Assembly (NCBI GenBank): GCA_022495995.1
Contig: JAFEMH010003625.1
Span: forward strand, 62,001-126,000
Length of the DNA stretch: 64,000 bases
Direction: 5' to 3'
Origin: Adenophora triphylla var. japonica
Lineage: Eukaryota > Streptophyta > Magnoliopsida > Asterales > Campanulaceae
Shown: positions 42,154-54,296 of the stretch, in pieces
Position numbering within the stretch: the first letter of the stretch is position 1
Layout: each line of letters starts with the position of its first letter
Notes under the pieces: model-generated
What the model was told of the DNA's origin: nothing
The model's input: only the letters and a program-made list of their open reading frames with translations
Databases searched by the model: none
Position numbers and translations under genes: made by a program

Positions 42154-44797
42154 TGTTGAAATCAACACCGACTCATATGTCGGGAACCCTCCGGAGACTT
42201 CTACATCGCTCCAGCCCATGAGCTCTGTTCTTGAAGAATCAAGAATTTTTAGGATCACCGCCATTAATGAAGGGCGTGAAAGCTTCCAGAAGAATCAAGC
42301 CTTCTCCACTGACTTGGATATGCCTCAAGAATCAGCGCCGCCATGGAAGGATCGAGATAAATCGGGAGTATTTTACTAACCGACCTAAATTAGTATAAAT
42401 AGGAGTTTGTTGTTTGTGTTGTGTAATCTGGTGAATCAAGAGTCCAGCTCGTGAGTACTAGGAGGCCCTCCCTTTGTGGGCTTTTTTATCTAGTGTGGTA
42501 GTGTATATTAGTGTGTGCATTGAGCACTTGTACCTTGTCCATTGCAATTATAAATTAAGTAATTATAATAGTGGTGTTATTATTACTTGTGGTTTGCCAA
42601 TTCGGGTACGGAAATTCAACAAGTGGTATCAGAGCGGTACGACCCGGGATCGCGGGAACCGTTGTTGAGGCGTTGTTCGGGATCATTGCACGTGCACAGT
42701 AGGAGACTGTGAAGCTCGTGGCGAGAGACCAGGCTTACTTGGTGACGTGCACGGAGGCAGTACCAAGTCACAATGGTAGATCCGGCAAGCGCATTTGGTG
42801 GAGTCAGGAGACTCAATAATGGAAATTATAAGTATTGGCGAACGTGTATGCAGTCGTACTTACAAGGACAAGAGTTATAGAATGTCGTGGGTGGTAGTAA
42901 GACCACGCCACCGGAAAAGGAGGACACTCAAGCATTCCGAAAATGGGAAGCGAAAGTCGGGAAGGCTATGTACGCGCTAAAGATTAGCGTCGAGGATGAA
43001 CTTTTGGAGCATGTCGAGGATGCACAAACTCCAAAAGAGATATGGGATACATATGCGACGTTATTTTCGAGGACTGATGAGGCTCGTCTCCAGATGCTCG
43101 AGAATGAGCTTATGTCGACTACGCAGAAGGATCTAACTGTAAGTCAATATTTCAACAAAGTTAAATCTTTATGCCATGAAATCTCGAAGTTAGATCTAGA
43201 CTCAAAGATTAACGAGCAAAGAATGAAGAGGATAATCATCCATGGGTTGCGACCCGAGTTTAAGGGGTTAGTTACGGCAATTCATGGTTGGGCCACACAA
43301 CCATCTCTATTAGAATTAGAGAGTTTGTTGGCTAGCCAAGAAACATTGGATAAGCATACATCTAGGTCATCAACTCCGAAGTCAGTAGAAACGGAGGAGG
43401 CGTTGTTCAGCAACCGAGGCCGCGTAAGGCAACAAGGACGTGTTGCGATAAGGTGGAATAAGAAAGAAGAGATACAAGATGATCTTGAAGAGCTGAGGTA
43501 CGAAGGAAGTTCTCATGCAGGGGGAGCTAGGATTAGAAATGAATATAACTCCCGTCTTGATGATTGGAGGCGAAACAACGAATGCTACAACTGCGGTCGC
43601 AAGGGGCATTTCCTTAAAGATTGCCCGTTTCGAAATAAGGTTGTTGAAGGCAATACAGTCACCAATCAGAATTCACACGATAGTGAAGAAGAATGGGACG
43701 CAGAAGCATCCTTCGCTGATATAGAGCTTCATAAAGATGATCCTGAAGAAGAAGAATGGTTCGAAGACCATGCATATCCAGTTATCGATGAAAATTGGAT
43801 TGATGAAATGGAAAGTGAAGAAGAGATCAACTTCGATGAAGGTCGATGGTTTGAAGATTTAGCTGCAAATCTTAATGTTGGATGTAAGAATAGTCTAGAC
43901 GACTATGACGCAGTTAGAGCGTTAACGAGCTTGGTCAAAGCCGACGTAGAAGAAGTGATCGTTGGGAAAAGCAGATTTGGATGCTCCGAAGCTTGTGGGT
44001 GAGAGGAAGTCAGAAATTAAGGGGGAGCATTATGAAAAAGACTCAACCGTTGAGCGACGTAAGTCTACGATAGTAAAACTCTCATCATATTTTGATGCGT
44101 TCAACTTGAGTTCCTTCGAGACGTTAAAGAGCACAAGCGTAAGGCACGAGCTTGAGAAAGAACTTTGGCCCCAAAGATGTTACAACAAGGAAATCAAACT
44201 TCACTCTCAAGTCGGCAATGGGTTACTTGAGAAGTCATACTATGAAACAGAAAGACAACTTGAAACAGAAGCTGCTCATAGGAAACCTTTGGCAAGGTTC
44301 ATGATGAAAGAGTCGGCGTTGAGGGGGAGTGTTGAAATCAACATCGAATCATATGTCGGGAACCCTCCGGAGACTTCTACATCGCTCCAGTCCATGAGCT
44401 CGGTTCTTGAAGAATCCAGAATTTTTAGGATCACCGCCATTAATGAAGGGCGTGAAAGCTTCCAGAAGAATCAAGCCTTCTCCACCGACTTGGATATGCC
44501 TCAACAATCAGCGCCGCCATGGAAGGATCGAGATAAATCGGGAGTATTTTACTAACCGACCTAAATTAGTATAAATAGGAGTTTGTTGTTTGTGTTGTGT
44601 AATCTGGTGAATCAAGAGTCCAACTCGTGAGTACTAGGAGGCCCTCCCTTTGTGGGCTTTTTTATCTAGTGTGGTAGTGTATATTAGTGTGTGCATTGAG
44701 CACTTGTACCTTGTCCATTGCAATTATAAATTAAGTAATAATAATAGTGGTGTTATTATTACTTGTGGTTCGCCAATTCGGATACGAAAATTCAACA
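42154..44797 (+). mobile_element. TR-GAG-type non-autonomous LTR retrotransposon (2644 bp)
   Basis: The TSD ACACA is at 42149-42153 and 44798-44802. The LTRs are 42154-42621 and 44330-44797, both 468 bp (TGTTGAAATCAACA..ATTCAACA). The PBS TGGTATCAGAGC is at 42624-42635 and the PPT GTTGAGGGGGAG precedes 44330. The LTRs differ at about a dozen bases by eye. The 1.7-kb interior encodes only a GAG protein. Terminal-repeat elements with GAG and no pol have been described in plants as TR-GAG. They must borrow protease, integrase and RT from a relative. Confidence 0.93.
42773..44002 (+). CDS. gag: GAG protein of the TR-GAG element (one amber codon)
   Basis: It starts MVDPASAFGGVRRLNNGNYK with the copia-type N-Y-K-Y-W opening and runs 409 codons. 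An in-frame TAG at 42878-42880 (codon 36) stands where related proteins usually have Trp (GQEL*NVV), one G-to-A step from TGG. The body has the UBN2/Retrotran_gag pattern (WDTYATLFSRTDEARLQML, then IHGLRPEFKGLV) and one CCHC knuckle CYNCGRKGHFLKDC (about 43583-43624). After this the tail is strongly acidic (EEEWFEDHAYPVIDENWIDE), which is unusual for a nucleocapsid end. No protease motif follows. A further open frame at 43962-44555 runs into the 3' LTR and is probably not coding. Confidence 0.85.
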
Positions 44798-44802
44798 ACA
44801 CA

Positions 44803-45355
44803 AACATCTCATAGTTCATGTTTTCTCTAGAAGCCAAACATCAAAAGTCTCACTAGAAAATCAACCATCACATTCATGCATTCCATTCATAATCACGTGA
44901 AATAATACATCTTGATTCTTTCTAAAACTGGAACCAAATTCCAACAGAAGTTACGTCAATTTGAAAATTTGTCGAGCAAACTTGCATTAATGATTCAAAA
45001 CTGACACTTTGCACTTCACGGTTTTACGAACCATCCATCTTAGTCAGAAACAGGTCTCTGCTACATCATTTTTATCTTCTTAAAGCATGATGTAATTAAT
45101 ACTATATTAATTAAGTATAACCATTTGAGCTAATGTTTGTGTGAGAGATATATGATTTCATTATGAAATTGCTTACAAATTGTTCATATGAGAATCTAGA
45201 ATGTCTGGAAATCAAATTTTAGTAATTAAATGTCATGTGATTCACATAGATATTAATTAGGTAAAGCTGTTGGAGCTATATTCTTAGTCAGTTTTATATA
45301 TATGCACAACAAATTCCCTAAAAAAAATTAGTCTATATATGCTGGCATATACTAA
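44803..45355. other. AT-rich DNA, nothing recognised beyond possible LTR scrap
   Basis: Right flank of the TR-GAG insertion. No ORF or repeat of note. Confidence 0.35.
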
Positions 45356-45364
45356 AATAAAAAT

Positions 45365-45975
45365 CACAAAATCTAGGGAGAAACGCGTTTCTTCATAAGT
45401 TATGGAGAAACGGGTCCCGACATGTCGCGCGACAATGAGCTAGATAGCCAGAAACCTATGAAAGTGATATCCAGAAACCTTCAAATGAATATCCAGAAAC
45501 CTTCAAAATGTTTCTGGATATACATTTGAAGGTTCTGATATCCGTAAAACCTTCAATAGCAATTTCTGGATATGCCCTAACACATTTCGGATATGCACCT
45601 AACGGTTTTCCGGATATGCACCTAACAGCTTTACGGATATACATTTCACATCCTTCTGCTATCAAATACAAAGCTTCCGGATATCAACCGCAAAGCTTCT
45701 TCAAATGCAAAGCTTCCTGATATCCGTAAGCTTTTGGTCTTGGCCTTGGGTTTTTTTTTTTCGATATACATTTCACATCCTTCCTATCAAATACAAAGCT
45801 TCCGGATATCAATCGCAAAGCTTCCTCTTATCAAACGCAAAGCTTCCGGATATCCAGAAGCTTTTGGTCTTGGCCTTGGATTTTTTTTTTCTGGTTATCA
45901 AATGTAAAGCTTCTGGCTATGAAAAACACGTTTCTCCATAGTTATGGAGAAACGCGTTTCTCAGCAGACGCACTC
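45365..45975 (-). mobile_element. MULE-like element copy 4 (611 bp)
   Basis: The TSD AATAAAAAT is at 45356-45364 and 45976-45984. The left end is CACAAAATCTAGGGAGAAAC. The right end, read inward, is GAGTGCGTCTGCTGAGAAAC. It contains GTCGCGCGAC only on the left side (about 45425). The interior is more diverged: CCAGAAACCTTCAAA units, then GCTTCCGGATATCA units, plus two copies of a CTTTTGGTCTTGGCCTTGG segment about 140 bp apart. Confidence 0.9.
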
Positions 45976-45984
45976 AATAAAAAT

Positions 45985-46360
45985 CGTGATTAAAAACAAC
46001 CTAACTTGAATTAAGAACATTTTCAGAGAGAAGAGTTATGATAGATAACATCCCAACAGTAAGACAATATTCTAAATGTACATTAACCAATTAATTAATT
46101 GATTGTAGATTGACCAAATTAAAAATGAAAATATAAAACTCACACTCTTCATTTTTTTTATTCTTTTATGATTACAATATCATAGCTTATGTTGCAGTCC
46201 AGCCATTACTTTATTTTCAACTCCCCATCTCCATTTCTAATTCTCTCTTTTGATTTTTTTCTTTTTTAAGAAAATGAAATTTGATGACTTTTCATAAAAT
46301 ATTGCTTGGGCTTTAAGGTAACTCCCAACTAAGGAAAAATATAATTAAATCGTCGATTAC
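45985..46360. other. AT-rich DNA, nothing recognised
   Basis: No gene or structured repeat seen. Confidence 0.4.
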
Positions 46361-46362
46361 AT

Positions 46363-46476
46363 AGTACTACCGTTCCAAAACAAATTTACAAAAAAAAAAA
46401 AAATCAAATTTTCTTTTGATTAAAATAAATTTAAAACTTTTAGAACACTCATTATGCGATGCGATGAAGGGAGTAT
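46363..46476. mobile_element. Small Stowaway-like MITE
   Basis: The left side is TACTACCGTTCCAAAACAAA; the right side ends GAAGGGAGTA. Internal inverted homology is weak (AAACAAATTTAC with AAATAAATTTAAAA). About 115 bp, TA target. Tentative. Confidence 0.5.
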
Positions 46477-46691
46477 TGAGTTATTTAAAAGAACTAGTAT
46501 CACTGAATACATGACACGCAAGTGAAAATTTTAAAGCAAAGCAACACACTTGCTTTCAAAGCATGCCTAATTGAGCATATATATGCAAAGAACAACCATT
46601 GAAATTGTATTACCAATTTATTTATTATCATCGTTGCTTTATTTTCGTTAGTTTGTGTTTTGTATTTTAGTTCTTCTTTCATGTGTGTAAT

Positions 46692-46860
46692 ACTAACGAG
46701 CTTTAGCTCACGTGGTTCCCGTTTTCCTAATAAGGGCTTCTACATATGTGAGTTCCAGGGTTCGAACTCACTAAACTGTAGGGGCAAGTTGTTTCTCTTA
46801 TTAAGACATTAAGACATGAGCTAACTTATTTATAAATCAATTGATTTAGCTTAACTGATA
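46692..46860 (+). mobile_element. Probable tRNA-derived SINE
   Basis: A box A-like TTTAGCTCACGTGG (about 46702) and a good box B GGTTCGAACTC (46759-46769) lie about 55 bp apart. A non-tRNA tail follows and ends in AT-rich DNA. The motifs fit a Pol III internal promoter. No clear TSD was found. A decayed tRNA gene is less likely because no cloverleaf can be drawn. Confidence 0.5.
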
Positions 46861-46914
46861 TTTTATCTATATGCAATAAAATATTCAATTTATATTTATA
46901 TATATATATATATA

Positions 46915-47060
46915 GGGTTTTGTTAGGATACCCACCATAGGAGTATCCTAACAAGTGGCCCATTATTTTTAGGACAAAAATGTCCCTCATTTTTCAAAGC
47001 AACCATATGTATGATGGAGGCAAAATTGTAATCATCAAAGAGAGAGAGAAAGTTAGTATT

Positions 47061-47107
<47 letters not shown>

Positions 47108-47290
47108 AGTATTAAATAAGAGAGAGAGAGAGAGTTAGTATTAAATAAGAGAGATCTCTCTCTCTCTTTGACGATTACAATTTTACCCCCATCATATAGA
47201 TGGTTGCTTTGAAAAACGAGGGACATTTTTGTCCAAAAATAATGGGCCACTTGTTAAGATACTCTTGAAGGGGGTATCCTAACAAAACCC
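46915..47290. mobile_element. Long-TIR MITE with GA-repeat core, copy 1
   Basis: The arms start GGGTTTTGTTAGGATACCC and are inverted for about 125 bp (TAACAAGTGGCCCATTATTT and AAATAATGGGCCACTTGTTA). It sits in a (TA)n tract, so the target is TA. Between the arms are (GA)n runs joined by TTAGTATTAAATAAGAG units. It has no coding capacity. Confidence 0.85.
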
Positions 47291-47316
47291 ATATATATAT
47301 ATATATATATATATAT

Positions 47317-47675
47317 GAATTTTGTTAGGATACCCACCATAGAAGTATCCTAACAAGAGGCCCATTATTTTTAGGACAAAAATGTCCTCATTCCTTAAAG
47401 CAACCATATATATGATGGGGTAAAATCAGTAATCATCAAAGAAGATAGAGAGAGAGAGAGAGAGAGAGAGTTAGTATTAAATAAGAGGGAGAGAAAGAGG
47501 GAGTTAGTATTAAATAAGAAAGAGAGAGAGAAAGAGTTAGTATATCTCTCTCTCTTTGATGATTACAATTTTGTCCCCATCATACATATGGTTGCTTTGA
47601 TGAATGAGGGACATTTTTGTCCTAAAAATAATGGGCCACTTGTTAAGATACTCCTATGGTGAGTATCCTAACAAA

Positions 47676-47680
<5 letters not shown>
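47317..47680. mobile_element. Long-TIR MITE with GA-repeat core, copy 2
   Basis: Same arms and core plan as the neighbour, 26 bp of TA away: GAATTTTGTTAGGATACCC to GAGTATCCTAACAAAACCC. The GA runs are shorter. Confidence 0.85.
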
Positions 47681-47708
<28 letters not shown>

Positions 47709-47711
<3 letters not shown>

Positions 47712-47967
47712 CGTCCCAATAAAAGCTTCACTAATTATTCAAAAGGGCGTCTCGTTAGAAGCTTCGCCTTTCCTTTTTTGATCTTTACTATTTTCCACTC
47801 ATTCTCTCTCCTAATTCACTATTACACTCACAACACTTTTCAAATATACTATTTCCTCTACTAATTCTCTCTCCTATTTTCAAATTACACTCACAATATT
47901 TTTTCTTCCCATCCATTTTCTTAATATGCGTGCCGGGCCAAAAGGATGAAGCAATTGTTGGGACTGA
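47709..47967. mobile_element. Stowaway-like MITE
   Basis: The left end is CTCCGTCCCAATAAAAGC. The right end, read inward, is TCAGTCCCAACAATTGC. Both lead to (A)AAAGGGCG/TTTTGGCCCGG-type words. Confidence 0.75.
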
Positions 47968-48214
47968 GTCCGTCCCATAATAGCTTACTCATTTACTGTT
48001 GAGAACGTAAAATAAGAAATAATGTTATTAAAGTAGAAGTTGTGAGTGGGTAGGAGAGAGAATGAGTGGAGAGAATATTAAATTTAAAAAGTGTTGTGAG
48101 TATGACAAGTGGGTCCCATGAATAAAGAAGTATTAAAAAATTTCCTTTTTAGAAAAGTGAGATTTTAAAGTGGGACGCCCAAAATAGCAAAACGGGTAAG
48201 GTAATATGGGACGA
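47968..48214. mobile_element. Second Stowaway-like MITE, adjacent
   Basis: The left end is GTCCGTCCCATAATAGC. The right end, read inward, is TTTCGTCCCATATTACC. It contains GAGTGGGTAGGAGAGAGAATGA, the inverse of the CTCATTCTCTCTCC block in other Stowaways here. Confidence 0.75.
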
Positions 48215-48215
48215 A

Positions 48216-48251
48216 ATATATACATATATATATATATACATATATATATAC

Positions 48252-48284
<33 letters not shown>

Positions 48285-48441
48285 CATACATACATATACA
48301 TACATACAGATATACATACATACATACATACACATACATATATACATACATACATACATACATATACATATATATATATATATACATATATACATACATA
48401 CATATATATATATATATATGTATGTATGTATGTATGCATAC

Positions 48442-48485
<44 letters not shown>

Positions 48486-48514
48486 GTATACATATGTATA
48501 TATGTATACATATG

Positions 48515-48570
<56 letters not shown>

Positions 48571-48964
48571 TACATATGTATACATATTTATATATACATA
48601 TATATATACATATATATATGTATACATATATATATATGTATATGTATACATATATGTATGTATACATATATATATGTATACATATATATATATATATATG
48701 TATATGTATACATATATGTATGTATATATATACATATATATATATATACATACATATATGTATACATATACATATATGTATATATACATATATATGTATA
48801 CATACATACATATATATATATATATACACATATACATATATATACATACATATACATATATATACATATATACATATACGTATATACATATATATACATA
48901 TATACATATACATCTACATATATATATGTATATATACATATATATACATATATACATATACATA

Positions 48965-49036
<72 letters not shown>

Positions 49037-49050
49037 CATATACATATACA
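48216..49050. repeat. TA/CATA/TATG microsatellite array (about 835 bp)
   Basis: Mixed TATA, CATA and TATG tetranucleotides throughout, ending in pure TA from about 48967. Long Tyr-Ile frames on both strands are artefacts of the repeat. Confidence 0.97.
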
Positions 49051-49359
49051 TACGGTAACCACATTTATAATGGTAAACTGAGAACCACTAATGTACCTAT
49101 CGGATTAAAAAAAAACACATCAACGCCTCCCGATTAAAAAAGATAGAGGGTGGCATTTTTGTAATTATTTCATTTAAAACCCACCTCAAATTTCAAAATA
49201 AACTATCTCAATATCTATAAGTCAAAAAAAATCGAAAACACTGATTTTTTTGTCTTGACGAGACGATTCAAACTAGATCCTCAAGATAGGATTTTGAAAA
49301 AATAATATTGAACAACATCTAATTTTTAAAACACTTGTTCTTTAGCCGAACACTACCGT

Positions 49360-50310
49360 GTTGTCTTAATGAACACTAGCCGTGTTGTATTAGTGAACAC
49401 TAGATGTGTTGTATTAGTGAACACTAGCCGTATTGTCTTAGTGAACACTAGTTGTATTGTCTTAGTGAACACTAATTAATTAGTGAACACTAGGCGTAAG
49501 TGAACACTCAGCTATGTTGTCTTAGTGAACACTAGCTATGTTAACACTAGCTATGCTTGTCTTAGTAAACACTAGTTGTATTGTCTTAGTGAACACTAAT
49601 TAATTAGTGAACACTAGGCGTAAGTGAACACTAGGCTGTAAGTGAACACTAGCTATGTTGTCTTAGTGAACACTAATTAATTAGTGAACACTAATGTAAG
49701 TGAACACTAGTTGTAAGTTAACTAGTTATGTTGTCTTAGTGAACACTAGCTATGTTGTCTTAGTGAACACTAGTTGTGTTGTCTGAGTGAACACTAGCTA
49801 TGTTGTCTTAGTGAACACTAGTTGTATTGTCTTAGTGAACACTAATTAATTAGTGAACACTAGCTGTATTGTTCATTAATTAATTAGTGAACACTAGTTG
49901 TATTGTCTTAGTGAACACTTAAAGCTAGTGTTCACTAATTAATTAGTGAACACTAGCTGTATTGTCTTAGTGAACACTAATTAATTAGTGAACACTACCG
50001 TAAGTGAACACTACCGTAAGTGAACACTAGCTATGTTGTCTTAGTGAACACTAATTAATTAGTGAACACTAGTTGTAAGTGAACACTAGCTGTAAGTTAA
50101 CTAGTTATGTTGTCTTAGTGAACACTAGCTATGTAGTCTTAGTGAACACTAATTAATTAGTGAACTCTAGCTGTAAGTGAACACTAGCTATGTTGTCTTA
50201 GTGAACACTTATTAATTAGTGAACACTAGCTGTAAGTGAACACTAGCTGTAAGTTAACTAGTTATGTTGTCTTAGTGAACACTAGCTATGTTGTCTTAGT
50301 GAACACTAAT
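49360..50310. repeat. AGTGAACACTAG minisatellite
   Basis: Dozens of AGTGAACACTAG words, most followed by TATGTTGTCTT or TGTATTGTCTT to make a unit of about 24 bp. Many are separated by the palindrome CTAATTAATTAG. Unit order is irregular, as expected from repeated unequal exchange. Confidence 0.95.
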
Positions 50311-50450
50311 TAACTAGTTAAGTAATGTACACTAGTTAAGTAATGTACACTAGTTAAGTAATTAACTCGTGCACACTAGTTAAGTAATTAACTCGTGCAC
50401 ACTAGTTAAGTAATGTACACTAGTTAAGTAATTAACTCGTGCACAATAGT
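50311..50450. repeat. ACTAGTTAAGTAAT tandem repeat
   Basis: Repeats of GTACACTAGTTAAGTAAT and AACTCGTGCACACTAG. Similar words in inverted order return at 50870-51090, so this is an inner layer of the foldback structure. Confidence 0.9.
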
Positions 50451-50454
50451 TAAT

Positions 50455-50865
50455 TAAATAATAAACCACCCGTAGGAACCTTATCTGGAACTCCTCCATT
50501 TTTTTCTGAAGAGCACGTCGCTCTCTAGTAAATACCTCTCGTCTTTTTTTTCTGAAGAGCACGTCGCTCACAATGTGGCAACCTGAAAGGAGCTCACACT
50601 AAGAGAAACACACCGTATAATCATTGATTGGATCAGTTGTGTTCATTAAATAAATATTTAATTTGTGATTGATTACTGTATTTTTCTTCAAAAATTTTGT
50701 TATAATTCCACTCCGTTATTGCTCTAAACAAACATGTCTATAGGTTCATTGGGGTTGACCAACTCTACTTGCTTGGTGTACGTGGATTTGGTTATGCTTG
50801 TTCACTCCCCATTTATTTTATTCTTTCATTACAAAGTAATATGGAGCAATATCATGATTCAAACT
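50455..50865. other. Unique centre of the foldback element
   Basis: About 400 bp without tandem repeats, apart from a direct repeat TCTGAAGAGCACGTCGCTC at about 50505 and 50551. No ORF that I recognise. Confidence 0.5.
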
Positions 50866-51650
50866 AGTTAATTAGCTAGTGTACATTACTTAACTAGCTA
50901 GTGTACACTAGTTAATTAACTAGTGTACACAAGGACTTGATCAAGACCAAGTCAAGGTATTGTCCAGTATATGTCAGTATAAGTCATATGGCTAGTGTGC
51001 ACGAGTTAACTAGCTAGTGTACACTATATACATTACTATTGTACATTACTTAACTAGCTAGTGTACACTAGTTAATTAGCTAGTGTTTTAAAAATTAGAC
51101 GTTGTTCAATATTATTTTTTCAATATCCTATCTTCAGGGATCTAGTTTGAATCGTCTCGTCAAGACAAAAAAATCAGTGTTTTCGAATTTTTTTTCGACT
51201 TATTGATATTGAGATATTTTATTTTGAAATTTGAGGGGGATTTAGTTCACAATAATTACGAAAATGCCACCCCCTCTATCTCTTTTTTTAATCTGGAGCA
51301 TTGATGTATTTTTTAATCCAAATATACTATATATATCATATATCATATATATATATATATATTTGTGATATAAATATATACTATATCCGTATATATTATA
51401 TAAGACAAACACTGTATGCGAATTAAGGAATATGATATTTTAATAAAATGTTGTGAGTGTAAAAGAATGAGTGGAGAGAGAATGAGTGGAGGTAATAAAT
51501 ATATAATGGTGTTGTATATATAAAATAATGTGTATATAGAATATATATGGGTGAATATTTTATTATATATAAAGTTTTCTTTTTGGAGTGTATGTATATA
51601 TATATACGCCCAAAAGGAAAGTGTATATAATATTATATATATATATAGGA

Positions 51651-52048
<398 letters not shown>

Positions 52049-52049
52049 T

Positions 52050-54287
52050 ATATATATATGAGTGTTTATTTTTCAAAATTGTGCAATAAAGTCAAACAAT
52101 AAAATGATTAATAAATTAATTATTATTTTTAATTGTTAATAAGAATAATTTATACTAGTTAGTAATCCGTCGACGGGAAATAATAAGACTAATTAATTAT
52201 AAAATATTTCTAAATAAATATTTAAAATATGTATAAAAATAATCAAGAAGTTTAATTTTATCTTTACCACCTTTATTGTCAGGTTTTTCCCTTGACTAAT
52301 TCATACAATCACCACAATTTGAAGGCAATATGTATGTACGTGCTCCTCCGGAGGCACAACTAGAACCTTGGTTATTGGGGCTGAAGTTGTATTTGATTTC
52401 GAAAGCAAAAACAAAATAAAATTGGGAGATCTTAGTGCAATAATGAATTTATGCATAGAAAGATGGACTATATTTTCTTATGCCCCTTTTAGTTATTGAA
52501 ACTAATTTTTCAATATTTTCCTAACCCTAAACCTAATATAATCCTTCTAATGCAAAAGTAAGAAAAAATGTTGTGAAGATATCATTGTACTTGGTGTTCA
52601 ATCATGTTTTAGGGTTTAGATCTTGACCTAAACATAGAAGGGTACATGAATAATTTGCATGGCCAATATTTGGCCATGTACACTAGGTTTTGACCGATTT
52701 TCATTCAATTTTTACAATGTTTGTTGGAGAAAGGGTGTTTTGTGGAATAACTTTAACATGAGGTATCAAAATAAAATGAATTTCATGAGAGGGTGTAAAG
52801 TAAAATTTGGTGTATAATTTTTGGATATAAACGATGTTTTCACACCACGTGGATTTATGATATTGAATTCCAAATGGCACAATGTGAAATATATTAGGAT
52901 TTTGCAATCTTAGCAAATTACATCATCATTCAAAAATCAAAATTTCAAAATTTAAATTTAAACCATTAATAATTGAATATAATTTTGTAAATAAAATGTT
53001 TTAAATATATTTATACGCTTCAAAAATATAGTCTCATTTTGATTTTTATGGAAAATGAACATATATGAACAAATTCATGTAAATCTAAATCTATTTTCTG
53101 ATCATTCTTAATGGCACTCAAGATATTGTTAAGAAAAATATTAGTATTATATTTATTCCAGGGTGAATACTCATTTTTTCTTAATCAAAAATAAAAATTG
53201 ACATTTATTTGAGAATAAATGTTGTAATTCATTGTCGACATGCACCAATAAATTGGTCCATAATTTTCATATTCTGAAAATAATTCGTAATGCAAAACCA
53301 TTTATGTGACACTTGTTAACATTACCCCCCCTCTCTCTATATATATATTTTTTAAATGTTGCATACAAGTGTTTATGCTTAGTGGATATTCATATAGTAT
53401 TTGAGAACACACAAAGTTATGTATAAGATCTCCATCAGAAAAAGCACATAAGTAATTGTTACTAAGGAGTTTTGGCTTGAAGGGTCAATATTATTCAAAT
53501 CAATACTTTCAATACGTAACTTTTTACCAACCAAAACCTTATTAAGCCCATACAACTGCATATTTACTTCATTATTGATCAATACATAATCACCAAAACT
53601 GTTATTCAACCCCCAAAATGCAACCGCGATTCAGAAAATTTTTTCTAAAATAGTCATCTCTATCCCCTCCTAATTATGATCATCATCAAACCTCTAATCA
53701 ATAGTTACAGAACACATGCACAAACAACTTTGTTAATTAGTATGACATTACCTTTTATCTAAAACTGTGCAGAAGAAATCCTCGTACAAATGATTGGGAA
53801 AGAAATATGAGTTAATCTTCTTCACGTCGAGAATCTAAAAAAAATATAAAAATATAAAGAATTGAAATAGGCACCAAGCATAATAATAAGAATAAGAGGG
53901 AAAAAATGAAAATTATAGGGAAAAAAATCACTCTAATAGAGACAAAATGATATATACTCCTCTTTAAGTAAAATTGTGTCAGTAAATAATCCTTTAAAAT
54001 TTTAAAAATTAAATATACCAGTATATCTATCTTATAACTTCAAGGAGGAAACCATTATTATCTCTTTAGACTATTCTAATAGGCATTTAACGTATTATAT
54101 ATATATATATTACTATCATCTCATATGATATTAAATTTAGATGCTTTGAACTTATTATCCCCTATTTATAGGATGATAGTATTTTTTTTTAATGGGTTAA
54201 ATTTAGAATAAAATATGTTTGGACAAAGCATTATATATAGGATGTGATGTGCAATTCCATGTGGCACATTGTATGAGCTTAATATAT
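52050..54287. other. AT-rich intergenic DNA
   Basis: No supported gene. A 76-codon minus frame at 53379-53609 (MNNSFGDYVLINNEVNMQLY) has no recognised domain and AT-driven composition. I see no inverted or tandem structure worth naming. Confidence 0.4.
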
Positions 54288-54296
54288 TTCTACTTT

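Larger units (their letters stand above)
49102..51319. mobile_element. Foldback element with about 235-bp inverted arms and minisatellite core (2.2 kb)
   Basis: The left arm 49102-49335 and right arm 51084-51319 are inverted copies. Shared words include GGATTAAAAAA, GATAGAGGG(G)GTGGCATTTT, TTTTGTCTTGACGAGACGAT and TCAAACTAGATCC. The two arms look roughly 85-90 per cent alike by eye. The core is a minisatellite and has no ORF. I found no convincing TSD (left flank GTACCTATC, right flank AAATATACT), so the superfamily is open. A MULE or hAT foldback is possible. Confidence 0.82.

Noticed and set aside
43962..44555. 197-codon frame overlapping the end of the TR-GAG gag and the 3' LTR
   Set aside because: It runs straight into the LTR, and its LTR part is also open in the 5' LTR (41930-42379 frame). 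No domain recognised; probably chance.
46759..46769. A tRNA gene, because of the good box B
   Set aside because: No acceptor or anticodon stems can be formed and the tail is non-tRNA. A SINE is the better reading.
53379..53609. 76-codon minus frame MNNSFGDYVLINNEVNMQLY
   Set aside because: Short, AT-driven composition, no recognised motif and no supporting gene structure around it.
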